Assembly: GCF_029962835.1 (NCBI RefSeq)
Contig: NC_080585.1
Location: 58,515,443-58,579,442 of the forward strand
DNA from: Magnolia sinica
Lineage: Eukaryota; Streptophyta; Magnoliopsida; Magnoliales; Magnoliaceae
Reading direction: 5' to 3'
DNA: 64,000 bases
Shown here piece after piece: positions 1-10,640 of this stretch; positions within the stretch are counted from its first letter, which is position 1, and each line of letters starts with the position of its first letter. The notes under the pieces are model-generated. The model was not told where the DNA came from, did not search any database, and saw nothing but the letters and a program-made list of their open reading frames with translations. The position numbers were made by a program, and so were the translations under genes.

Positions 1-63
1 ATTTAAATTGGCTGGTTGTAAATGGACTAATAATGACTTGGCTAATCATGCATACATGGCATA

Positions 64-203
64 TTTACGATGGCTTGGATCATTATGCCCATGCGATTAT
101 GCTGAGTGTTGCGTTAATGACCAATCATTCTATTTATGATAATGACTTGGATCATCCTGCCCATATGATTACGCTGAGTGCTGCGCTGATGACCAGTCAT
201 GTG
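64..203. repeat. 72-bp tandem duplication
   Basis: Two diverged copies of a block containing TTGGATCAT, ATGATTAYGCTGAGTG and GATGACCARTCAT lie 72 bp apart, the first near 64 and the second near 133. A partial third match with TTGGCTAATCATGC lies just upstream, near 38. The period is a multiple of three and leaves a short ORF open, but that peptide is low in information and I do not regard it as a gene. Confidence 0.55.
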
Positions 204-359
204 CCTTTCTGTATGTTTTACCTGGGGCACAGACTGTCTGGATGTTTTACATGGGTCAATGATTGTATGGGTGATGACCCTAATGTCCGTCTGGATGTTT
301 TACCCAGGACGCTGATTGCGTTCATGCATCCATGCATCTAATAAGACTGCATTTACTCT

Positions 360-862
360 GTTTTGGTTATATGGATGTTTTATACTATTTCTTACCTAAC
401 GCGGTGGTGTGTAATCTTAAGGGGAATTCACACTGAGTTGGCCACTCATCCATCAAATATATAACCATACAGGTAGCACAGGTGGCCCAGATGAAATTCA
501 TGTTTATGTTGACGAGCTGCAAGCTATATTTGATAGGGATGCATGATTGTAATTGCTAAGGGTAGCTATAGGATTTCATATCCCAAGTTTGTTGTAATTT
601 ACTTTATTTCACATGTAATATTGTTTCATTTTGTAATTGTAAGAATGGAGACATTGGTTTGTATAAGTCATTATGGGCAACTCTTATATATTTCAAGTGT
701 AAATGAAATTTTCCTTCACGTTGATTTGTCCATCCTACGCTCATCTGTTAACTCTGATAAAAGAAAAATATTATATATTGAATTTGACCATCTTTTAAGG
801 TTAACACTCAGGTTTTTGAGAAACGAGTCATATACTCGGGTCCTAAAAAGTCGGGCGTTACA
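360..862 (+). mobile_element. 3' end of a Ty3/gypsy-type LTR
   Basis: The stretch is AT-rich and non-coding and ends in AAAAAGTCGGGCGTTACA, with CA at 861-862. That is the usual form of a plant Ty3/gypsy LTR terminus (GGGCGTTACA or GGGCGTGACA). The start is not defined and the partner LTR is not in the window, so only the terminus is firm. The short ORFs inside it look accidental. Confidence 0.4.
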
Positions 863-904
863 CGATCGTACTCCTAGCTCCAGAGTCGGGGGAGGTGCTT
901 AGCC

Positions 905-1332
905 AACCTCACGCGGGCGAGTTGGCCGTTTATGTCGTGGCTTTGTAGTGCGGCCTTCATTTACCCCTACACTCCACGATTCAGAGGGTCTTTACTCATG
1001 TGAGCCTGGCCCCAGGTCAGCTGATCTCAAACGATTAGAGGGCCTTAGTCGAGACTTGTGTCCTTTGGCAACAGCTCGGCTTCCCTGAGCTATCTGTAGC
1101 CGAATTTTTATATTTGTATAAAGTTAAGGTCAATCATGTGAACCTAGGGTGGTACTATTTTTCCGCCTGGACCAATCAATATAAGGTGCTCATCACCGAC
1201 AACCCTTTGTCTGACAAGAGGTGGAAACACAAGTGATTCTTTGTGTTCGGGGAACGGGCAGACCCAACGATTGGAGTTCCCGCTAAGTTCATGACTCCAG
1301 GTCGGGAATTGTCGAGTTGTAATTAACTTGAG
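905..1332 (+). pseudogene. Decayed PF04195-like 'putative gypsy type transposon' ORF
   Basis: Read in one plus-strand frame from about 907, the translation shows the conserved order of the plant PF04195 domain: a CGLHLP segment, VSLAPGQLISND, VLWQQLG, FLYLYKVK, a GWYYFS motif and SDKRWKHK followed by FFVFG. The frame is broken by three stop codons: TAG before CGLHLP, TAG after ISND and TGA before FFVFG. At least two replace a position where the family usually has Trp or another large residue, consistent with point decay. This domain is the N-terminal ORF of some plant Ty3/gypsy elements and its function is unknown. No start codon can be chosen. The match is from pattern memory. Confidence 0.55.
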
Positions 1333-1729
1333 TAGGGTTCGGATTTGTTGCTGATCTTTTCCCTTTATGCAGTGGGTTCTTCTCATGTTCAGCCCGAGCT
1401 CTCCTCTTCTTAACTTCAATGTATTGCTCGGGCCGCACGGCTAGTGAAGGCCCATGATCAGAGTCGGAAGGTGTTGATAACTCCTTTGACTTTGTTTCAA
1501 GCCGGGTTTGTCCAAGTTGCTCCCAGGCCACGAGGTACGCCGTTACGCCTTTACCCCTCTTTTTGTGTTGAGCTGCGATTTATCTTATTTGTTGACGCTT
1601 TCATCTTTATAGGCATATCAGCTTATCCTCGCCCTTCCAAGAAAATGATGCTTCCTCCTCCTTCCAAGGTAGATCGGCTCAGGAAGAGGATGAAGGAGGG
1701 CGTAGTCCCTCACAGGACTAAGGGGCCCG
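1333..1729 (+). other. Probable continuation of the decayed element; no gene resolved
   Basis: Short open stretches only. Near 1644-1725 the plus strand encodes a basic segment with PPPSKVDRLRKRMKEG, which may be the C-terminal part of the PF04195-type protein, because the spacing and orientation fit. The intervening 300 bp carry stops in all frames. The next element begins abruptly at 1730. Confidence 0.25.
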
Positions 1730-2341
1730 TGTCACGCCCCAAACTCAAAAACCAGGCTCACAAAATTCTCGATCGCCGAATCTAGTGCCGACAACCTCTG
1801 TAGTACCCCCATTCTCGGCTCTTAGGCGCATACGCCATATTTCAATCCTGGGATTCTATAAGGAGAATTTTTCAACATACATTTATCTCGTAAGAAGCAT
1901 AACCACAAGTTTACCCAAATCACAAAAGCAACATCATCATCACATATCCACTAATATCAAAACTTTTAAATACAATGGATAAAAAGAAATACAATAGCAA
2001 TATTGGAAGCTCCAGAAGTCCACTGCACACTCCAAGCTCAATGCTGCCGCGACCAAACGCCACCTGCACGCATCTATCGTGCATAAGCTTATAGAAAGCT
2101 TTAGAGGGTGGTGTAAGTGTGTGCACAAGATAAGTGCTAAGTATTCAATACAGTGCCATAATCATAAAATGTCAGAAATATTGTCAAGATCATGAATCAT
2201 ACGATATCAGAGTAAGCAGAAACATACTGGTAAGTCCACGAGTCATACAATATCAGAGTATACAATGCGGATCATAATGAGCCAAATATCATATACTGAG
2301 GATGCAATATAATAAGCAAATCCTGATGAGTCCACAAATAC

Positions 2342-2998
2342 TGTCATGCCCCAAACCCGGAGATCGGACTCACAGGAATCCTGATCGCCGAATTCAGTGC
2401 CGACAACCTCTGTAATACCCCATTCTCGGCTCCCAGCACCCATACGCCAGATTCCGATCCTGGGATCCTACAAGGAGGATTTTTCAATGTACATTTATCT
2501 CGTAAGAAGCATAACTACAAGTTTACCCAAATCACAAAGGCAACATCATCATCACATATCTACTAATATAATCATTTGAATACAATGCTGAAAAGGAAAT
2601 AATGTATCGAAAAATCAAAGCTCCGGAGGTTCGCTGCATGCTCCAAGCCCAACGCTGCTGCAACCTAACACCACTTGCACGCATCTATCATGCATAAGCT
2701 TATAGAAAGCTTAGTGGGTGGTGAGAGTCTGTGCACAAGGTAAGTGCCAAGTATGTAATATCAGAGTAATTAGAGTAAGTAGAAATACTGACAAGCCCAT
2801 AAATCATACAATATCAGAATAATGCGAAAAACATGCTAATAGGCCATAAGACAAAAGGAAGTGGACGGTGCTAGGGTCTCACATCCTTAAACAGACGAAC
2901 GGTCTGGATCATCAGACCCCAACTAACGTCAATATACCAGCTATATATAATATTTTAATTCAACGGGTGGGTCCCACGTGGGGCCCACCAGATATGTA

Positions 2999-3078
<80 letters not shown>

Positions 3079-3985
3079 CATATACATTTATCATATTATA
3101 TAATATTTATATATATCTGTATATATTTATTAATAATCTAACAATTGCTTATAGCTAACGTACAGAGCATGTACACTTGCCTGACGGACAGTGTGGATTA
3201 TCCACATACATCACAGTGGCAGCTATGCATCGTCCAATCACTCCAGCACCGTCCAGATCATCTAGACAGTGTGGATGGAACAAATACAACATGGTATGGC
3301 CCACATAACTAGGTGGCGTCAATACATGAAGGTGGGCCGTGAATGGACGGTGGAGTGTAAGGCACGTACACCACGGTGGGGTCTTCACATGCACCGTCCA
3401 CCCTCACACGAGTCACACGTGTGAGGTGGTCCCATGTCCCAGAGAAATTGACGGGAGGTGTGAATATATGCATACATCATGGTGGAGATCCACCGTCCCA
3501 ACCAGGACGGTGTGTATCAAACCATATATCACGATGGTCCTCTCGGCAGTGGACGGTGTGGATCTCACACTAGAGAGGTGGGTCCCACATGTTGCTGACG
3601 TTAGCAACAACTGCTGCTACTGCAGCGATGAAATCCACATCTCAAGTGGATCTCACCGTCCAGATTTGCTGGACGGTGTGGATCTCACATCAAGGAGGGC
3701 CATGTCCCACACGAACGACCACCACATTAGGGCCCACTGTCCCATGTAGTGGACGGCATGGATAAACTCATTCAACATCGGGTGTGCCACACATCAAGAG
3801 AGAGAGAGAGAGAGGGAAAACGGATGGAGGAGGGGCCCCGCCACTATGGGCCCCTCAATACAATGCATACATCAAGATGGGTCCCACCATATATGGGCCC
3901 TCAAATCACAAAATCGACGATAAATCACACACCTTTGATCTTCTTGGACTTCTTATTCCATCAACGCATCCTAGAGCCATCTAAG
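2342..3985 (-). mobile_element. Truncated, internally deleted family-A copy
   Basis: A second left end, TGTCATGCCCCAAACCCGG, begins at 2342 in the middle of the outer copy. It follows the left-end sequence of the copies at 1730 and 62463 to about 2850, then jumps to the motif-array part (GGACGGTGTGGAT with CATACATCA) and the block GGGGCCCCGCCACTATGGGC, and stops near 3985 before the right terminus. Outer-copy sequence resumes there (AACTGGGTGAATGGGAGAG). It therefore looks like an internally deleted derivative that also lost its right end. No matching target duplication was found. Confidence 0.5.
3003..3073. repeat. (TA)n microsatellite
   Basis: An almost pure run of about 35 TA dinucleotides inside the truncated family-A copy, followed by imperfect AT-rich sequence to about 3135. 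The long Tyr-Ile ORF across it is a by-product of the repeat. Confidence 0.95.
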
Positions 3986-5319
3986 TGCACAACTGGGTGA
4001 ATGGGAGAGACCTCACTATCCGCCTGCCAATATAAGCCCGGCTCGTCGATAGCAGTTCCATTTCTCAAGCTGGGTCAGACTTAGCCTAATCATTGCCCAC
4101 TCACTCGGCCGGGTAAGGCCACACCCCCTTCCAACTGACCACGATACAGTGGGAGACGCGGCCTACTGGTATCCGACCCTCATGCGCTCATACATCCACT
4201 CGGTCTAGACATTGGAGCATCCTCTAGTACCATAAGGGTTTGGGAACTTTCACCTTGGGACATATATGACGCCCCTGTGCTTAACAAGTATTTTCAGTAT
4301 CCAATCTTGTCATCCACGCTATGCCTGCGGAGGCTACGGCCCTAATGTCACTAGGGCGTATAGTAATCATGTCACACAAGTGTGATATACATGAGTCACA
4401 CTATCAGTCGTGCAGCAATCCTGCGTGTACCACACGCTCATGTGGGAGAACTTCATCTCATAGGGAGCCCCAAAAACATCTATGATCAATCATTACTCAT
4501 AACATGCATGCAATGATGCGTATGGGCATGTATCATGATGTAATACTAAGCATGTTCTTAGTGTGTCCTACTAGACTAAATATACTAGCATGATTATCAA
4601 ATATAATAGGCGATGATCGGCCTTAACCAGTATGTCACTTACAAGAGTAGGGGTTGAACGATACGCCCCATTAAACATATAGAAGTCTATATGGAATGGT
4701 CCATGTTAGACTATCGTAACCAACTCAAGGTACTAGCATATCATATGTCCTAAGACGGGGTCCACTGAAAGGACGGTGGGTCTAACCCATGCATTAAGGT
4801 AGTTTTCCCACAGTGGATATACCAAATCTGATACCACATACTCTTCCATCTACAGTAAGGGATGATGATGCACTAATGTCAAGGATAGACCATACATTTG
4901 TTTCAACAAGGAGACGGACGGTATGGATGATATGTACATGTCATGAGGTCCTAGCAAATGGGTTACAAGGGTAGGATACATCTCTCGTGGGGAGTGAAGT
5001 GGGTATACAACAAGGTAAGTTCATAGGGTGAGCTAACCAGGTGAACAATTGCGCTTTCTCAATCTCTTATCATGAATAAACTGGGCTTCCTTATGGGGCC
5101 CCATACATATACAAAGTGGGCTTAGTGGAGTTCATACATCTAGGACTACGTGTCCTTCTAACAGATTGGGTAGCCCACTCAACTCCTAAGTGGGCCTTAG
5201 GTATGGTCACTAAACTTAGAAAAAACATGAATCTAGGTGGGTCACATTTCTATGGAAGGCCCGATATGAACATAATGTGGGCTCCAAGGTTTGGACAATC
5301 CTATAGGGGAAGGTACTAG

Positions 5320-5433
5320 CATCAATGGGGGCCCAACGGTTTGGGTTAGCCCAATAAGAGAATCTGGTTACCTCTACATCAATGGGGGCCCAATGATTTG
5401 GGATAGCCTAATAAGGGAAGATGGGTTGAAAAT
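5320..5433. repeat. 57-bp tandem repeat with GGGGGCCCAA core
   Basis: Units beginning CATCAATGGGGGCCCAA start at 5320 and 5377, 57 bp apart. Each contains a GGTTTGGG/GATTTGGG segment and TAGCCNAATAAG. A further diverged unit with CATCAGTGGGGGCCCAA lies near 5648. They belong to the outer family-A copy. Confidence 0.7.
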
Positions 5434-5927
5434 TGGGTATAACAGTGGGCCCTACAAGGTATGGTTTTCAACGGTGGACGTTTAACCACCACTATTCCTA
5501 TGGTACGGTCCACTTGGGATTTGGATATGACTCTTAATGGGGCCCACGGCCCTGACAGCAGCTGGAGAAGGGATGGATAGCGTGCATGTAGCACATACAT
5601 CATGGTGGGCCTCATAAGACAGCCCAAGGAAAAATGGGTATTACAATCATCAGTGGGGGCCCAACGGTTTGGATTAGCCCACTAGGGTATCGGTGGAAAT
5701 GAGCTTAACAATGGGCCCTAGGAAAGTTGTACAACAGGGACATTTAACCACCATTTATAATGTGGACATTTAACCACCATTTCTCCCAAGGCATGGCCCA
5801 TTTAGAACCTAGAATTTAACTACAATGGGGCCCACGGCCCTTATACTAGCCAGAAAATGGATGGGCTACATAAGTATGATCATATACATCATGTTGGAAT
5901 CATACATCACAATTGGGCCTTACTCAA

Positions 5928-6132
5928 GGGCCTCATATATATCACGATGGGCCTCACACAAGGGCCTCACAGACATCAAAATGGGCCTCACACAAGGGCT
6001 TCATATACATCTTAGTGGGCCTCACCACATGGGCCTCATATACATCACAATGGGCCTCACACAAGGGCCTCATATAATTCATGTTAGGCCTCACCACATG
6101 GGCCTCATATACATCACAATGGGCCCCACCAA
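5928..6132. repeat. 34-bp tandem array of GGGCCTCATATACATCACA units
   Basis: About six units alternate a 21-mer (GGGCCTCATATACATCACAAT with variants) and a 13-mer (GGGCCTCACACAA or GGGCCTCACCACA), giving a period near 34 bp. The reverse complement of the same motif forms the array at 9260-9760 in the inverted inserted copy. Confidence 0.75.
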
Positions 6133-6139
6133 CTGATGG

Positions 6140-6898
6140 CCAATGCGGATATATAACGCATACATTATGGTGGATCCCACCGTCCTAGGTTGTTGGACAG
6201 TGCGGATATAATACATAAATCATGGTGGGGTCCAGCGCACGTCCAAGGACTAGACGGCATGGATGAAACACCTACATCAGGTAGGGTCCATGGGCGGACG
6301 GTGTGAATACAACCCTTACATCATGTGTGTCCCATGTCCTCGTGCAAACGGTGGACAGCATGGATAAAACACTTACATCATGGTGCATCCAGCACCGTCC
6401 CAAATAACTGGATGGTGTGGATGTACAACACATATATCACGTGGGCCCCACGGCCGCTGGACAGTGTGGGTGCAACACATGCATCACAACAGGCCCTACC
6501 ATCCAGCCTATCTGGACGGTGTGGATACAACAGATGCATCAGGTGGGTCCACAATGTGGCCCACCAGCTGCTAAATTAAAGCTGATGTTTGTGTTTTCTC
6601 TTCTATCTAGGCATGCTGGATGTGTTGCTGATGGAGGGCCTGGATGGGCACATCATCAAGGTGGCCCCGTGATCTGGACAGTCTGGATGAACACATCATC
6701 AAGGTAGGCCCCACGTCCAGGGACTGGACGGTGGGGATACAACACATTCATCAAGGTGGTCCCACATGTGGGAGAGTTCCACCGTCCAGAATGCTAGACA
6801 GTGTGGATGTACAGATACATCACGGCAGGCCCCACAGTTTCACGTGAACGGTGGGTGAAATACATACATCAAGCGGGACCCACCGTCCCTTACTGGAC
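6140..6898. repeat. Degenerate array of 'GGACGGTGTGGAT...CATACATCA...GGTGGGTCC' motifs
   Basis: About a dozen irregular units of 50-60 bp, each with a CCGTCC...TGGACGGTGTGGATA segment, an AACACATACATCA segment and a GTGGGNCCCAC segment. The array is interrupted at 6898 by the 5.4-kb insertion and resumes at 12259. The same motif forms the arms of the separate foldback MITEs near 51.5-57 kb. Confidence 0.75.
6894..6898. repeat. Target site duplication TGGAC, left copy
   Basis: TGGAC directly precedes TGTAAGATCC at 6899, and TGGAC directly follows GGGGCGTGACA at 12254-12258. Removing the insertion and one copy restores an unbroken motif array (ACTGGACGATGGAGTTACAA), so the duplication is convincing. 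Confidence 0.85.
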
Positions 6899-7160
6899 TG
6901 TAAGATCCGTATCCTAACCGTACCATTTCGTAAGCCTTCGCGGTCCTCCCGGTCGAATTCCGGCGACCCGCGATTTGTTATCGGCGTTTACGCGCGATCG
7001 TGAGTCGTGTCCAAAGTTGGATCAACTCGAAACTTATACCTTTACGACCGCGCCGTCGTCGCGGTTCCGACGCCGTATATTTCACGCCAAAGCAAGACCC
7101 GGTCCAGGAGATGTGGGCCGGCGTTCAGTTTGAGGAAAACGCCGCGCGTTACAATTTAGA
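6899..7160. other. CpG-rich terminal block of the inserted element
   Basis: Sequence with many CG dinucleotides (TCCGGCGACCCGCGA, TTTACGCGCGATCGTGAG). It is matched in inverted orientation at about 13160-13410, where CpGs have often become TG or CA, as expected from methylated-cytosine decay in the older copy. It could be an LTR promoter region, but no TATA box is obvious. Confidence 0.45.
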
Positions 7161-7618
7161 GAATCTCTACAATAGGTTAAATCAATCAAGTACATGTCAC
7201 CTTACCCAAAAAGTAACCCAAAGTCAACTCTCCCTCTCTCCACCCATCCCTTTTCAAGTACACCCATCACTCACCCCATCACTCACCCATCCCTCTCTTT
7301 CTTACATCCTCTCTCTCTCTCATCTCTCTCTCATTTTTTCTCTCCCAAGCACCATGAGAGCACTCCATGTCCATAGCTCTCTATGGGAAGAGCTTTGTGT
7401 GGCCCACTCCCTACCATCTAATCCAATCCTTCAAAGCCGATCTCAACCGTTGAATCACACCCATTCGAGCTCTAAATCGCATTGGTGGAAGAAAGAAGAG
7501 GAGATCTTTAGTGGGTGATCTTTATTGTTTGATTTTTTTGATTTGAGGGCCCACACATGGTGGGACCCATCTTGATGTATGATTTGTGTGAGGGGCCCAT
7601 AGTGGCAGGGTCCCTCCG

Positions 7619-7621
<3 letters not shown>

Positions 7622-7662
<41 letters not shown>

Positions 7663-7676
7663 CCCCCCCCCCCCCA
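7622..7676. repeat. (CT)n tract followed by poly-C
   Basis: About 19 CT dinucleotides followed by a run of about 16 C. The equivalent places in the other copies are GA tracts at 3796-3815 and 12436-12450, so this microsatellite belongs to the element and varies in length between copies. Confidence 0.9.
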
Positions 7677-7679
7677 TAT

Positions 7680-9260
7680 GTTGTGGACCCCACTGAAATA
7701 TAAGCATCCACGCTGTCCAGCCATGGGCCGCCCACTGTCCAGCAGCAGCGGCGGCCCACCTAGCTGCTAACCGGTGCGGATGAAGGGAAAATATAAATGT
7801 CAGCTTGATCGTAGGGTGGCCCACTCACTTGGGACTCACCTGATGTGTTGGGTCCACCTTCCAGCCACGTGGGACGTGTGGACCCCAACCATGATGAATG
7901 GGTTTTATCCACGCTGCTCGGACCATGGGACAGCACTGCTGTCCACCGTTGAGCCCACCTTGCTGCCTAGTTGTGGCCTGTGTGACCGGCCGGTCACACA
8001 GGCCCAAACAAAGGGAAAGACATAAATATTCGCTTGATTTGCCAAGCTGGTGGGCCACCTGTGTGGACCCTACCTTGATGTATGTAGTATAATCCTCACC
8101 ATCCATCTTCAGACCGTCCATTTGGTGAGATCATGAACCCTGATTAGGGCAGATACAGTGGCAATGAGCAGTAGCAGTCTGCAGCCAGACCCGTTGAAAG
8201 GAGAACACAGATATTAGTTTGATCCAAAACCAGGAGGGCCACATGCACGTGGGGCCCACCTTGTAGCGTTTAATCCAAGCCGTCCGTCTAGACGAGGGAC
8301 GCGAGGCCACCTTGAAGCATGCCATCCAGGCCGTTCGTCCACTGGATGCCCAGGACGCTGGATGGATGAAGAAGAAAATACAAATATTAGCTTCATCATA
8401 AGCTGGTGGGTCCCACACGTGTGGACCCACCTGATATCTGTGTTTCATCCGACCGTCCATCAATGGACGTCTATGTCCAGACCGTCCGTCATTGAATGTC
8501 CAGACGCTGGACATGTGATGCATATAATATATTTATATAAATAATATAATATTATATATATATGGTGACCCCACGTGGGACCCACCTTACGCATGTATTG
8601 TATACACGCCACCCATCCGTTGTACGGTGTGGCCCACCCCACACGTATGACACGTGTGGGCGGGTGGGACCCACCTTCTATATATGTTATAACCACACCG
8701 TCCCTCCACATAGCTGGGGCGGACAGGAGCTTCGAATAGCCACCTGATGCTTGGTTTAATCCAAGCCGTCCATCTAGTGACGCGTGCACCTCCAGCAACG
8801 TCAGCAGGTCTGCCAGTCCACCTTGATGAATGTCTGCATCCCCACCGTCCACGTGGACGGTGAGGCCAGCCGTAATGAATGTGTTTTACACACTCCGTCC
8901 CTCTGTGGAGCCCCACACGTAATGTAAGTGCTTCATCTATACCGTCCACACATGGACGTGGGGCCCACACATGATTCATGTATTTTCTATCCACGCCGTC
9001 CACTGTTTAGACGGTGGAAGCCCACTGCTGGCGTGTCTGATCCAGACCGTCCAGATAATGTGAGGCCTACCATGACTTGTGTGTTGTATCTACACCGTCC
9101 ATCCAGGCCTCCCAGGCAGAATGATACAGATTTAAATCTCAGGTGGAGCATGCCACGTTCCCCCACAATAATGTATGTGCTGTAAATCCATGCCGTTCGG
9201 ACTAGCTGGGCCGAGGCCCACCATGATGTGTATGTTTTATCCTTACCGTCCATCAGTTTG
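7680..9260. repeat. Degenerate 'GGGCCCACC...ATGTATG...ACCGTCC' array of the inserted copy
   Basis: About 25 irregular units contain GTGGGNCCCACC, TGATGTATGTGTTTTATCC and ACACCGTCCA in order, the reverse complement of the array at 6140-6898. Unit length drifts between about 50 and 70 bp. Some units carry an AAGGGAAAATAYAAATATCAGCTT insert that matches the interior of the foldback MITEs, linking array and MITE family. Confidence 0.7.
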
Positions 9261-9765
9261 CAAGCCCGCCAGAGGTATGTGTTTTGATTAGGCCCATTTG
9301 CTGTGTATGCGGGGCCCACCTGTTGTATATCAGGCCCAAGTGACGGGACCCACCTTGTGGACGTGGGTCTGATCCTGAGGTTGTGTTTATACAATCGTCC
9401 AACTGTTGAGGACGTGGACCCCACACTTGATGCATTTAGGCCCGTGTGTAGGGCCCACCTATTGTGTATTTGAGGCCCATGAGTAGGGCCCACCTGCTGC
9501 GTATATGAGGCCCATTGATGCGGTCCGTTTGATGTATATGAAGACCATTGGTGCAGCCCATTGATGCAACCCCAGCCCATTGTGATGTATTTTCAGCCCA
9601 TTTGGTAAGGCCCAATGAGACGTATATTCTTGCCCATGTATTGCGGCCCAATGTGATGTACATGAAGTCCATGAGCAAGGCCCAATGCGAAGCTTATATG
9701 GCCCTTGTATGAGGCTCATTGCGATGTGTATTAGGCCTTTGTGTGAGGTCGTGGGCCCACTATAT
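9260..9765. repeat. Short-unit array of AGGCCCA...GATGTATAT motifs
   Basis: Repeated AGGCCCATTGNGATGTRTATT units with spacing of roughly 34-45 bp. This is the inverted counterpart of the array at 5928-6132 in the outer copy. Confidence 0.65.
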
Positions 9766-10612
9766 GTTTAACCCTATGTGGGCCACTCCTTAGGAGCAAT
9801 GTTGGTTGAATGTCCACATTGATGGGCAATGATGGTTGGATGTCCACATTGTGACCTTTGCTTAGGCCTTGTTAGGCCCATTTCGATTGCCGATTTCGAT
9901 TGATGTGACCGATTTTCCGATTCTGATTATCGATTGATTGCGATTGTCATGACCGATTGCTGATCCCGATTGACATGACCGATTTACCGATTCTGATTGT
10001 CGATCGATCCCGATTGTCGTGCCTCTGATTGTCATGACCGATTTGCCGATTCTGATTATCGATCGATCCCGATTGTCGTAGCCGATTGCCGATTCTGATT
10101 GACGTGACCGATTTGCCGATTCTGATTATCGATCGATTCCGATCGTCGTAACCGATTACCGATTTCGATTGACGTGACCAATTTGTCGATTCTGATTGAT
10201 GTGACCGATTTACCGATTCTGATTGTCGAGGCCAAGTATCGAGGTCAATTCCGATTGTCGAGGCTGATTGTATAGGTTGATTCCAATTGTCGAGGTCGAG
10301 TATCGATTCCGATTATCGAGGCCGAGTATCGATTTCGATTTGTCGAGGCCGATTGTATAGGCCGATTCTAATTGTCGAGGCTGACTGTATAAGCCGATTT
10401 CGATTGTCGAGGCTGATTGTATAGGTCAATTCCGATTGTTGAGGACAATTTCGATTGCCGAGGCCAATTGCCAAGACCTATATGAGGCCCATCGTGATGT
10501 GTATTAGGCCCTTGTGTGAGGCCATAGGTCCACTATATGATAGGCTCTATGTGGGCCACTCCTTAGGGGCAATGTTGGTTAAATGTCCACATTTTCGATG
10601 CCGATTGTCGGT
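9707..10612. repeat. About 125-bp direct duplication flanking the minisatellite
   Basis: A block at 9707-9830 (TATGAGGCTCATTGCGATG to GTTGAATGTCCACATT) recurs at 10481-10610, about 774 bp downstream, at roughly 85-90% identity by eye. Shared landmarks are GATGTGTATTAGGCC, GGGCCACTCCTTAGG and CAATGTTGGTT. The CCGATT minisatellite lies between the two copies. Confidence 0.75.
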
Positions 10613-10640
10613 GCCGATTATTGATGCCGATTATGAGTAT
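9888..10640. repeat. CCGATT/GTCGAGG minisatellite
   Basis: A degenerate array of TTCCGATTGTCGAGGCCGATTG-like units (the T-C-C-G-A-T-T core recurs dozens of times). The left half is built around GATTGAYGTGACCGATTTNCCGATTCTGATT and the right half around GTCGAGGCCGATTGTATAGG. The copy at 62463 enters the equivalent array in its last bases. Confidence 0.75.

Noticed and set aside
2868-3158. ORF with a long Tyr-Ile run
   Set aside because: It is the translation of the (TA)n microsatellite.
5825-6136. ORF with repeated MGLTQGLHIHLSGPH-like peptide
   Set aside because: The 34-bp array is not a multiple of three and the peptide repeat is imperfect; the frame stays open by chance.
7000-7518. 172-codon plus-strand ORF, the longest in the first 25 kb
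   Set aside because: It spans the CpG-rich terminus and a CT-rich stretch of the family-A element. The equivalent region of the other copy (12850-13300) is not open, and no domain is visible.
8131-9580. Overlapping minus-strand ORFs of 100-197 codons with Trp/Gly/His-rich sequence
   Set aside because: They follow the GGGCCCACC...ACCGTCC array units; the repeated peptides mirror the DNA repeats and there is no start or codon pattern of a gene.
9888-10640. CRISPR-like array
   Set aside because: Units are short, degenerate and without unique equal-length spacers; this is plant nuclear DNA.
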